A DNA stretch of 64,000 bases from Thermoplasmata archaeon (lineage in GTDB: Archaea; Thermoplasmatota; Thermoplasmata; Lutacidiplasmatales; UBA184). The stretch is taken from assembly GCA_030038095.1 (NCBI GenBank), contig JASHPK010000017.1, positions 72,689 through 136,688 on the forward strand. Reading direction: 5' to 3'. The notes below the pieces were generated by a model that had not been told where the DNA came from, did no database searches, and saw nothing but the letters and a program-made list of their open reading frames with translations. The position numbers were made by a program, and so were the translations under genes. Shown here one piece after another: positions 1-7,670 of this stretch (its first letter is position 1; the number at the start of each line of letters is the position of its first letter).

Positions 1-67
1 GACTGGATCTCGTCCAGCCCCGTGCGCGGAACATACCGTAAAGAAGGGTGACGCATACCGTTCGAGC

Positions 68-223
68 ATGTGCGACATGGCCGAGGAGGAGTTCGCGGAA
101 TACCTGCGCTGGCGAGAGGCCGAACGCTCCCGCGTCCGCTCGCCCTCGTCCCCCCCGGCGACCCGGACGAAGGCCGTGCCCGCACCGCTCACCGCGCCCC
201 CGATGGAACCGGTCGAGGCGTAG
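68..223 (+). CDS. Small hypothetical protein, 51 aa (MCDMAEEEFAEYLRWREAERSRVRSP...), not in the ORF track
   Basis: ATG at 68, TAG at 221-223; natural-looking composition compared with the overlapping frames; TATA-like gtaaag about 27 nt upstream. Confidence 0.5.
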   Translation: MCDMAEEEFAEYLRWREAERSRVRSPSSPPATRTKAVPAPLTAPPMEPVEA

Positions 224-241
224 TCCCAGGAGACCGCCCCG

Positions 242-2002
242 CTAGGACCCGCCTCGTCGGGCGATCCAGTCCCGGACCCTACGTTCGAGCGCGCTCAGGG
301 GAAGCGCGCCCTCGCTCAGCACGAGGTCGTGGTAGGCCCGGACGTCGAACCGCGCGCCGAGCTCCTGCTCCGCGAGCGTCCGGAGCTCTCGGATCTTGAG
401 CTGGCCCATCTTGTAGGCGAGCGCCTGGCCGGGCCAGACCAGGTACCGGTCGACTTCGACCCCGATGTCCACCTCGCTCTTGCCCGAGTTCTCCCGGAAG
501 AACTGAATCGCGCGCTCCCGGCTCCAGCCGAACGCGTGCATGCCGGTGTCGACGACGAGCCGGATCGATCGCCAGAGATCGTAGTTGAGCTGACCGATCT
601 TCGAGTACGGGTCGTCGTAGAGACCGAGCTCCTCCCCGAGACTTTCCGCGTAGAGGCCCCAGCCCTCCGTGAACGCGGTGGACCCGGTGTTCCGACGGAA
701 CTCCGGCAACGTGTCGAGCTCCTGGGCGAGCGCAATCTGGAGGTGGTGGCCTGGCACCGCCTCGTGGAGGGAGAGCGACTCCATCTCCCACTTCGGTCGG
801 ACCTCCACCCGATAGGTGTTCGTGAAGAAGTAGCCGGCGCGGCCGGTCGCCGGGGCGCCCGGCTGGTAGTAGGCCGTGGGCGAGCTCTCCTCGCGAAACC
901 GGGGCACCGGGAGGACCCCGTACGGAAGCCGGGGCAGACGCCCGAAGAGCCGGCCGAGTTCGGGGTCGACGCGCTTGACGAGCGCGCGGTATCCGACGAG
1001 CAGCTCGTCCGCGGTCGGCCAGAAGAATCGACGGTCGGTGCGCAGGAACTCGTTGAACTCCGCGTAGCCGCCCGAAAAGCCCGTCCGGGCGATCCGGCTC
1101 GCGATCTCGGCGCGAAGTCGCTGGACTTCCGCGAGCCCGATATCGTGCACCTGTTCCGGCGAAAGCTCGGTCGTCGTCTCCCACCGGACCAGGTAGGCGT
1201 ACCACGCGCGGCCGTTGGGCACGTCCGACGCGCCGGCGCTCGTCCGGCACGCCGGTAGGTATCGGGTCTCGAGGTAGTCGGCGAATCGGCGGAGGGCGGG
1301 GCCGACCCGGTCGCTCATGAGGCGGGACGCCCGGTCCTGGATCCGTTCGCGGTCCTCGAGCGCGACGGTGGTCGGAGGGTCCCGGAGGGGCCCGAGCAGC
1401 GGACTGGACTGGGGGTCCTCGGGCGCGAGACGCCGGACCTGCTCCGGGACGCCACGAACCGCGATCCGGGGCGGGGAGTACCCGCGCGCGAGCCCGGCGG
1501 AGAGCAGCGCCTGATTCTGGTCGAGGGCCTCCGGCAGCCGCTCGAGTCGGGCGAGCCGATCCTCGAGATCCCGGACGGTGTCTCGCGGCTGAAGATCCGC
1601 GAGGTCACCCGCCGTGAGGTGGATCCCGTCCATCTGATTCACGGGCATCCACAGGTTGTGAGGCTGCCCGAGGCGGAACGGAAGGGGATCTCCACCGTAC
1701 TGGAGTCCCTCCTGAATCCCCTCGAGATCCTCCCGGTAGAGGTCGTAGTTCAGGACCTCGGAGGGCGGCAGCGCGGACCGGTCGAAACCGCGAACGGTCT
1801 CGAGGCTCGCGGCGAGGTGTCGCATCCGACGGGCGATCCCGTCCGGCGAGTCGTCCGTCCAGCGGTCATTGCGTCCGGGATAGCCGAAGTAGCTGGACAG
1901 CTCGGGGTACTCGTCGAGCCAACGCAGCCAGTCCTGGTCGAGAAACCGCCGAAACTCCTGGCCCGCTCGTTCCGCCGACTCCGACTTCGTGGCCCTCCCC
2001 AC
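242..2002 (-). CDS. DUF885 family protein (putative zinc metallopeptidase-like)
   Basis: Contains HEAVPGHHLQIALAQE and TEGWGLYAESL, characteristic of DUF885; exact start uncertain. Confidence 0.85.
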   Translation of the reverse strand: MGRATKSESAERAGQEFRRFLDQDWLRWLDEYPELSSYFGYPGRNDRWTDDSPDGIARRMRHLAASLETVRGFDRSALPPSEVLNYDLYREDLEGIQEGLQYGGDPLPFRLGQPHNLWMPVNQMDGIHLTAGDLADLQPRDTVRDLEDRLARLERLPEALDQNQALLSAGLARGYSPPRIAVRGVPEQVRRLAPEDPQSSPLLGPLRDPPTTVALEDRERIQDRASRLMSDRVGPALRRFADYLETRYLPACRTSAGASDVPNGRAWYAYLVRWETTTELSPEQVHDIGLAEVQRLRAEIASRIARTGFSGGYAEFNEFLRTDRRFFWPTADELLVGYRALVKRVDPELGRLFGRLPRLPYGVLPVPRFREESSPTAYYQPGAPATGRAGYFFTNTYRVEVRPKWEMESLSLHEAVPGHHLQIALAQELDTLPEFRRNTGSTAFTEGWGLYAESLGEELGLYDDPYSKIGQLNYDLWRSIRLVVDTGMHAFGWSRERAIQFFRENSGKSEVDIGVEVDRYLVWPGQALAYKMGQLKIRELRTLAEQELGARFDVRAYHDLVLSEGALPLSALERRVRDWIARRGGS

Positions 2003-2172
2003 TTCCAGAGCCTCCAGGACGCTCCGAGCGGTAAGAGCATATAGGCAGCGCCCGCCGCGCGGGAGGCCTTTCGGGCCCGCGGACCTCGACCGGCCGAAGG
2101 GTTCGGCCGGGAAACTCTATGGCCCCCTCGAGCCCTAGGGGGTCCCGCGCGGGAGCCGGGGAGGAGACGTCG

Positions 2173-2478
2173 ATGTTCTGCGCTCAGTGTGGGAAGGAAC
2201 TGCCGACCGGAGCGGACCCGTGCCCTGCGTGCGGGTTCTCCCCGGGGGGCGGTGCGCGGACTTCGAGCTCGACGACCATCCACGAGATGGTGAACGAGGC
2301 CCGTCGGGCGGCGCGCGAGCTCGCGGACGCTGCGTCGGACCTCACCCGACAGGTGAAGAAGGAGGCCCGAGCGGCGCAGAAGGACCCGAAGGGCACCACC
2401 CAGCGTGCGATCCGCCGCGCCGCAAAGGAGCTCGAGTCCGCGGTGGACGAGGTCGATCGCCTCATCAAGAAGCTCTAG
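2173..2478 (+). CDS. Small zinc-ribbon protein with helical C-terminus
   Basis: MFCAQCGKELPTGADPCPACGF double-CxxC ribbon at N-terminus; start moved from 2119 to the ATG at 2173. Confidence 0.6.
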   Translation: MFCAQCGKELPTGADPCPACGFSPGGGARTSSSTTIHEMVNEARRAARELADAASDLTRQVKKEARAAQKDPKGTTQRAIRRAAKELESAVDEVDRLIKKL

Positions 2479-2541
2479 CCGGGGCCGCGAGCGGGCCGCC
2501 TCGCCGGTCGGCCTTCCGGTCCGGGGATCGGCGAACCGGGG

Positions 2542-3318
2542 TCAGAGCGTCACGGTCGAAGTGCGGAGCGCGCTCTCGAGCAGCTTCTTTTCGATCAGCG
2601 CGATCGCCTCCGAGACCGAGGACTTGCTCTTGCCGAGCTGTCCCGCGAGCTCGGTGAGGCTGATGCCCCTCGGCACGGCGAAGTACCCGGCCGCCATCGC
2701 CCGGTGGAGAAGCTCCTGCTGGGAGTTCGTGAGCAGCGGAAGGTGGCTGCGGAGCGGACGGCGGCGGATCGAAACGACCTGGAGCTGCGGATCGATCTGC
2801 CGAGCGTAGGCGAGGATCGCCTGGAACTCGGCGTGGCGGGCGACCACTTCCCACTCGATCAGCCCGCCCTGGATGCGCAAGGGAAACTGCAGCGGCATGC
2901 GGAGCTCGCGGTAGACGTAGACGACCCCGGGGTTCCGGTAGGTCACCCGGTAGATGCATCCCTCTCCCACCCCGGCGAGGCTGTCGACGTGCAGCACATC
3001 GGGAAAGCGGGAGATCTCGTTCGCCCAGACCCCCGGGGGCACCCCCGCGATCCAGTAGTCGGAGACGGAGTCGTCCCGGCTCACGTCATGCCGGTTGAGC
3101 ACTTCCAGCCGGATCAGTGGGTGTCGGGTCGAGAACTCCCCGGTCCAGATCGACCTCGGCATGTGGATGCGAAGGGTCGCGAGACGGAGGCGATCGTCCA
3201 CCGGCGCGACGGACGCCGCGCGGCGAAGACGTCGCAGCCGACCTTCCGTCCGGTCGGAATCGTCCGCGGGCTCGGGTCCTCCCGAGGGAACCTCGGTTCG
3301 GCGAGCTGGCGCCTTCAC
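2542..3318 (-). CDS. HTH-10 (bacterio-opsin activator-type) transcriptional regulator
   Basis: C-terminal LTNSQQELLHRAMAAGYFAVPRGISLTELAGQLGKSKSSVSEAI matches the archaeal HTH-10 domain. Confidence 0.75.
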   Translation of the reverse strand: MKAPARRTEVPSGGPEPADDSDRTEGRLRRLRRAASVAPVDDRLRLATLRIHMPRSIWTGEFSTRHPLIRLEVLNRHDVSRDDSVSDYWIAGVPPGVWANEISRFPDVLHVDSLAGVGEGCIYRVTYRNPGVVYVYRELRMPLQFPLRIQGGLIEWEVVARHAEFQAILAYARQIDPQLQVVSIRRRPLRSHLPLLTNSQQELLHRAMAAGYFAVPRGISLTELAGQLGKSKSSVSEAIALIEKKLLESALRTSTVTL

Positions 3319-3465
3319 GGTGCCGTCACTCCTGTTCCCTGCTCGGCGTGGAGAGCCACTCCCCTACTGCGTAGGTCCACCTTATAACCGTCGGAGCCCG
3401 CCCGGCGAGCCCCTCTCGGGCCGCCCGAGGGCCCGATGGACTGCCGGAAGCGTACGTCCCCGGCC

Positions 3466-3555
3466 CCGAACGGGTCCGAAAGGGAGCTCCGATGGGACCG
3501 AACCCGTTCGGTGCTCCGAATCGGTTCGTCCATCTCTCCATATCGTTCGCGAACG
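3466..3555. promoter_or_regulatory. Cluster of inverted CCGAA/TTCGG motifs in the divergent intergenic region
   Basis: CCGAACGGGT (3466-3475) pairs with ACCCGTTCGG (3502-3511); ACCGAA-cccg-TTCGGT local hairpin; perfect palindrome CGTTCGCGAACG (3544-3555). Confidence 0.35.
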
Positions 3556-3617
3556 TGCGGTGGGGTGGAACGCACGAAGATGATGGAGCGCACGTCCCCT
3601 TCGCCGAGGTACCCCCT

Positions 3618-4457
3618 GTGAAACCGACGCTCGTACCCAGTTCCGGTTCCGGACGCCCACCGGCATCCACCGGCAACTTCCCGCCCTCGGGGCCGGACCC
3701 TCGGGGTCGGTCCCTGGGAGGGGAATCGGAAGGGGATGGGACCCCCTTCGGTCCCCTCGGGGCCTCCCGACCCGCCGAACGCAGGGCCGAGCCGCTCTCC
3801 GTCTTCGTCTACGGGCCCTCCCGCCCGCTCGTCGGACTGACGCTCTACGCCCTCGCCCACTCCACGAACCCCGACTTCGTCTGGGTCGATGTGAGGATCC
3901 CCGGCGAGGAGCCCCACCGTCTCGACCCGGTGACGCTCGGCTGGGTTCCGCCGGATCGGGTCGTGCCGCTCGACCGCCTCGAGGCGGCCCGGGCGAACGC
4001 CGCGCTGAGCCCGGCCACGATCTCCGAGTTCCTCGGGCCGGAAGATCCGGCCACGATCGGAGCCGTCACCGAGTTCCTTCGCCTGCCCGAGCCGAGTCAA
4101 CGCCTCCTCACGGGGTTGCCCACGGGGGGCCGGCCCGGACTCGTAGCGGTGTCGAACGCTCAGCGGCTCATCGCGGCGTACGATCCGGCCCGCACGGGCG
4201 CCATCCTCGCGACCCACCGGCGTGCCGGATACTCCGTGTTCGTCGGGTACGCGGATGCGCCCGGCGAATTCCGCATGCTCTTCGACCTGGTTTTTCGTCT
4301 CGATGGGGAGTCGCCGCGGGAGTGGAACGAGGCGACCCTCACCTGCGAGAAGGGGGACCTGACCGGGGCACTGCGGGTCGGCCACCCCGTCCGGCTTCCC
4401 AAACTGCCGTTCCTGGACGCCGTCCTCTCGAAGGCACTCCCGGACGACGGGGACTGA
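3618..4457 (+). CDS. Uncharacterised protein, paralogue A of the 5070-5846 product
   Basis: Probable GTG start at 3618 (ORF opens at 3492); shared blocks with the 5070-5846 protein, e.g. FLRLP..Q.L, FD, W..(A/S)T..CEKG. Confidence 0.65.
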   Translation: MKPTLVPSSGSGRPPASTGNFPPSGPDPRGRSLGGESEGDGTPFGPLGASRPAERRAEPLSVFVYGPSRPLVGLTLYALAHSTNPDFVWVDVRIPGEEPHRLDPVTLGWVPPDRVVPLDRLEAARANAALSPATISEFLGPEDPATIGAVTEFLRLPEPSQRLLTGLPTGGRPGLVAVSNAQRLIAAYDPARTGAILATHRRAGYSVFVGYADAPGEFRMLFDLVFRLDGESPREWNEATLTCEKGDLTGALRVGHPVRLPKLPFLDAVLSKALPDDGD

Positions 4458-4487
4458 GGCGGCTCCCGGGCCCGCCGGCCGCGAGGT

Positions 4488-4979
4488 TCATCGGCGCTGC
4501 TGCGCCCGGTAGTCGCGCTCGAGGGCATCCCGGAAGCTGAGCCAAGCGCGGCGGGTGTCGCGCTCGACCTCGGTCTTCGAGACCCGCCGACCCTTCGGTC
4601 CGGGTCGGCGTCGCCACTTTAGGTCGAGGCGGGTGCGGCCGGAAGAGAGTGGACGGAGGGTGTACTCGAGCTTCGCGTCCCGGTAGTTCCCGACCGAGTC
4701 CGCGTGCCAGCGATCCGGCGGGTACAGGCGCACCACGTACTGAGCCCAGTGCCATCCATCGTTCGACCACTCGAGATCCTCGTAGACGACCCGCTTCGGC
4801 GTCCGATCCAGGATCTTCCGTTCGAACCCCTGCTGCTCGAGGCGCGCGTCATCGGACCGGAAGTCCGTGCACCAGCGGAACGCGAACTCGAGGGGGGCCC
4901 GGAAGACGACCGAGACATGATACTCCGGACCCGGCCACTTCGGGTCGGGACGGCCCGGGCGGGGGGCGGGCGGGCTCAT
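4488..4979 (-). CDS. SRPBCC-like (START/polyketide cyclase fold) protein
   Basis: YHVSVVFRAPLEFAFRWCTDFRSDDARL... N-terminal pattern typical of SRPBCC proteins. Confidence 0.6.
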   Translation of the reverse strand: MSPPAPRPGRPDPKWPGPEYHVSVVFRAPLEFAFRWCTDFRSDDARLEQQGFERKILDRTPKRVVYEDLEWSNDGWHWAQYVVRLYPPDRWHADSVGNYRDAKLEYTLRPLSSGRTRLDLKWRRRPGPKGRRVSKTEVERDTRRAWLSFRDALERDYRAQQRR

Positions 4980-5069
4980 TTCACCGCCCCCGGCCGTCGA
5001 GTGACCTCGCGACCCTGAGGCGATTCGGACTTCTCGCGGCTCTCCCCGGGCCCTCTCCGTACCGACATC

Positions 5070-5846
5070 CTATCCTCGCTCCTTGGAGGCTCCGCGCGGC
5101 AGGGACTCGAGCTCCGCCGAGAGTCCCGGAAACTCGCGCAGCGGGAACTCGGCCTGCGGGGTCAGCAGTCCCTCGCCGACCCCCTTCTCGCATCGCACGG
5201 TCGAATGCGGCCAATCCTCGGGCGCGGGGCCCGACACGTGCAACTCGAAGTCGAAGAATCGACGCCCCGGCGGCGGGGACCCGCGGTAGGTGAGGACGAT
5301 GGAACAGCCGGCCGACAGGATCGCGTGCAGGGTGGGCCCGACCGTGGACTCCGGATACATCGACGCGATGCGGTCCGCATTCCCGAGGACCACGAACCGG
5401 ATGGCGGGTCCCGGCCCCAGGGCGGCAATGAGCCCCTGGGTCCGCGACGGCAACCGGAGGAATCCCTCGAGCCCGAGGAGCGCATCGTGCTCCCGGTCGG
5501 CGCGGACGAGGGTCGCCGCCGCAGCCCCGGCGAGCCGCGCCTCCTCGTCGTTGCGCTCGAGCTCTTCCGGGAGGCTCAGGCTCAGCTGGCCCTCGGGGAT
5601 CCGACCCTCCGCGAGCGGTCCGAGCGGATCGGGGGTCTCCGCGTGAGCCCGCACCTCCGTCCAGTGGTAGTTCGAGTCGCACGCGCGCGCGAGGGCGAGC
5701 GCGAGCCAGCTCGCGAGGGGACGGCACTCGCCGAGGATGAGCACCGAGACCGGGCGTTCTCGGAAGACGGGATTCAGTGCTGGGAGCGCGGCCGGGCGCC
5801 CTCCCGAGCGCGGGCCCTCTCCCACCGTCCCTTCCCGGCGCCCCAA
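5070..5846 (-). CDS. Uncharacterised protein, paralogue B of the 3618-4457 product
   Basis: Collinear similarity with the 3618-4457 protein over most of its length; opposite strand. Confidence 0.65.
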   Translation of the reverse strand: MGRREGTVGEGPRSGGRPAALPALNPVFRERPVSVLILGECRPLASWLALALARACDSNYHWTEVRAHAETPDPLGPLAEGRIPEGQLSLSLPEELERNDEEARLAGAAAATLVRADREHDALLGLEGFLRLPSRTQGLIAALGPGPAIRFVVLGNADRIASMYPESTVGPTLHAILSAGCSIVLTYRGSPPPGRRFFDFELHVSGPAPEDWPHSTVRCEKGVGEGLLTPQAEFPLREFPGLSAELESLPRGASKERG

Positions 5847-5900
5847 GGGACGGTCCCCGGCGCTCCCGCCGGGCGTCGGTCGACGAATCCCGGAGGGACC

Positions 5901-7520
5901 CTATCCCATGAACGGACGCCGCCAGCTCTCCGGCAGTACAGCGTTCTCCTTAATGTTGCGGGGCGTCAACCAACGCAGGACGTTGAGGATCGACCCGGCC
6001 TTGTCGTTCGTTCCGGACCGGCGGGCGCCTCCGAACGGCTGGCGCGCCACGATCGCCCCGGTCGGCTTGTCGTTGATGTAGAAGTTCCCGGAGCTCCAGC
6101 GGAGGATGCGCTCGGCGAGGGCGACGGCGGCCGCGTCCCGAGCGAAGATTGCTCCCGTGAGCGCGTAGGGCGACGTGCTGTCGCACAGGCGGAGCGTCGC
6201 CTCGAACTCGGCGTCCGGATAGACATAGACCGTGAGGACCGGTCCGAAGATCTCCTCCGACATCAGCTTCCCCTTCGGCTCGCTCGTCCGCAGCACGGTC
6301 GGACGGACGAACCAGCCTTTCGCTCCGTCGGACGTGCCCCCGACCACGAACTCGTACTCCTTCGGATGCTGGCGCGCGTAGGCGAGGTACTGCTCGATGT
6401 TGCGGAACGCCGACTCGTCGATGATCGCGCCCATCAGGTTCCCGAGGTCCTCGGTCGGGCCCAGGGTGACCTTCGGCACCTCCTCGCGGAGGATCCGCTC
6501 GATCTCGGGCCACCGGCTCTCGGGGATGTATGCGCGGCTGCACGCCGAGCACTTCTGGCCTTGGTACTCGAACGCCCCCCGGATCAGATTGATCGCCGTA
6601 CCGAGGACGTCGGCCGAGGGATGCATGACGAGGTAGTCCTTCCCACCGGTCTCCCCGACGATGCGGGGGAAGTTCCGGTACTTCTCGAGATTCTGGCCGA
6701 CCCGCTTCCAGATGTGGACGAGCGTGTCGTAGCTCCCCGTGAAATGGATCCCGGCGAGCGCGGGATGGTCGAGCAGCGTGTTCGCGTTCCGGCTCTGGAA
6801 CGGGACGAAGTTGATCACCCCGGGCGGGAGCCCGGCCTCGAGCAGGACCTGGAAGATCTCGTAGTTCGAGAAGATCACGGAGCGGGCCGGCTTCCACAGC
6901 GCGACGTTCCCGACCATCGCCGGCGCGGTCGGGAGGTTGCCGGCGATCGAGTAGAAGTTGAACGGCGGGATGGCGAGGACGAACCCTTCCAGGGGCCGCC
7001 AGTCGAATCGGTTCGTCTCCCCGGGGTACTGACCGGGCTGCATCTCGTAGACCTGCCGGGTGAAGTAGGCGTTGAAGTTCCAGAAATCCACGAGCTCGGC
7101 GAGGTCGATCTCCGCCTCGTACGGGTTCTTCGAGTGGTTGAGCATGATCGCGGCGATGTTCCGCGTGCGCCGCGGGCCGGCGAGCAGCGCCGCCGCCTTC
7201 TGGAAGACCGCGACCCGGTGGTACCAGTCGAGGGAGGCCCAGGCGTCGTGCGCAGCCAGCGCGGTGTCGATGGCCCTCGCGAGCTCGGCCTCGCCGGCGA
7301 TGTGCGCGCGGGCCAGCACCACCGAGTGATCGTGCGGGACGCGGACTTCCTGGATCTCGCCGGAGCGCACCTCCTGGCCGCCGATCACGAGCGGGATCTC
7401 GAGGGGGGTCTCACGCATCGCGGAGAGCTCGTGGGCGAGACGCTCCCGGTCGGCGGATCCCGGTGCATACGATCGAATGGTATTCACGTCGTTGACCGGT
7501 CGTTCGATGTTGTAACTCAT
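5901..7520 (-). CDS. pruA: L-glutamate gamma-semialdehyde (1-pyrroline-5-carboxylate) dehydrogenase
   Basis: ALDH superfamily with P5CDH-type blocks: NFNAYFTRQVYEMQP, GFVLAIPPFNFYSIAGNLP, GETGGKDYLVMHPSAD, GQKCSACSRAYIP. Confidence 0.93.
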   Translation of the reverse strand: MSYNIERPVNDVNTIRSYAPGSADRERLAHELSAMRETPLEIPLVIGGQEVRSGEIQEVRVPHDHSVVLARAHIAGEAELARAIDTALAAHDAWASLDWYHRVAVFQKAAALLAGPRRTRNIAAIMLNHSKNPYEAEIDLAELVDFWNFNAYFTRQVYEMQPGQYPGETNRFDWRPLEGFVLAIPPFNFYSIAGNLPTAPAMVGNVALWKPARSVIFSNYEIFQVLLEAGLPPGVINFVPFQSRNANTLLDHPALAGIHFTGSYDTLVHIWKRVGQNLEKYRNFPRIVGETGGKDYLVMHPSADVLGTAINLIRGAFEYQGQKCSACSRAYIPESRWPEIERILREEVPKVTLGPTEDLGNLMGAIIDESAFRNIEQYLAYARQHPKEYEFVVGGTSDGAKGWFVRPTVLRTSEPKGKLMSEEIFGPVLTVYVYPDAEFEATLRLCDSTSPYALTGAIFARDAAAVALAERILRWSSGNFYINDKPTGAIVARQPFGGARRSGTNDKAGSILNVLRWLTPRNIKENAVLPESWRRPFMG

Positions 7521-7670
7521 GAGGGGCGTACTCCCGTAGAATCTCGATAATGGTTGCGGGAAGAGTCACACTGCCTAGCACGTGCCTCGGGGTTCGGCCC
7601 TCCGGCGCGCTCCGTCGAATCCGTTTGATATGGGGTTAAAGACGCCGCCCCGCCCTGTTTGCTTGAAGGC

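Noticed and set aside
5205-7550. 781-aa plus-strand ORF
   Set aside because: Lies antisense to pruA and the neighbouring gene; composition is Arg/Asp/Glu/Gly-rich shadow coding caused by high GC.
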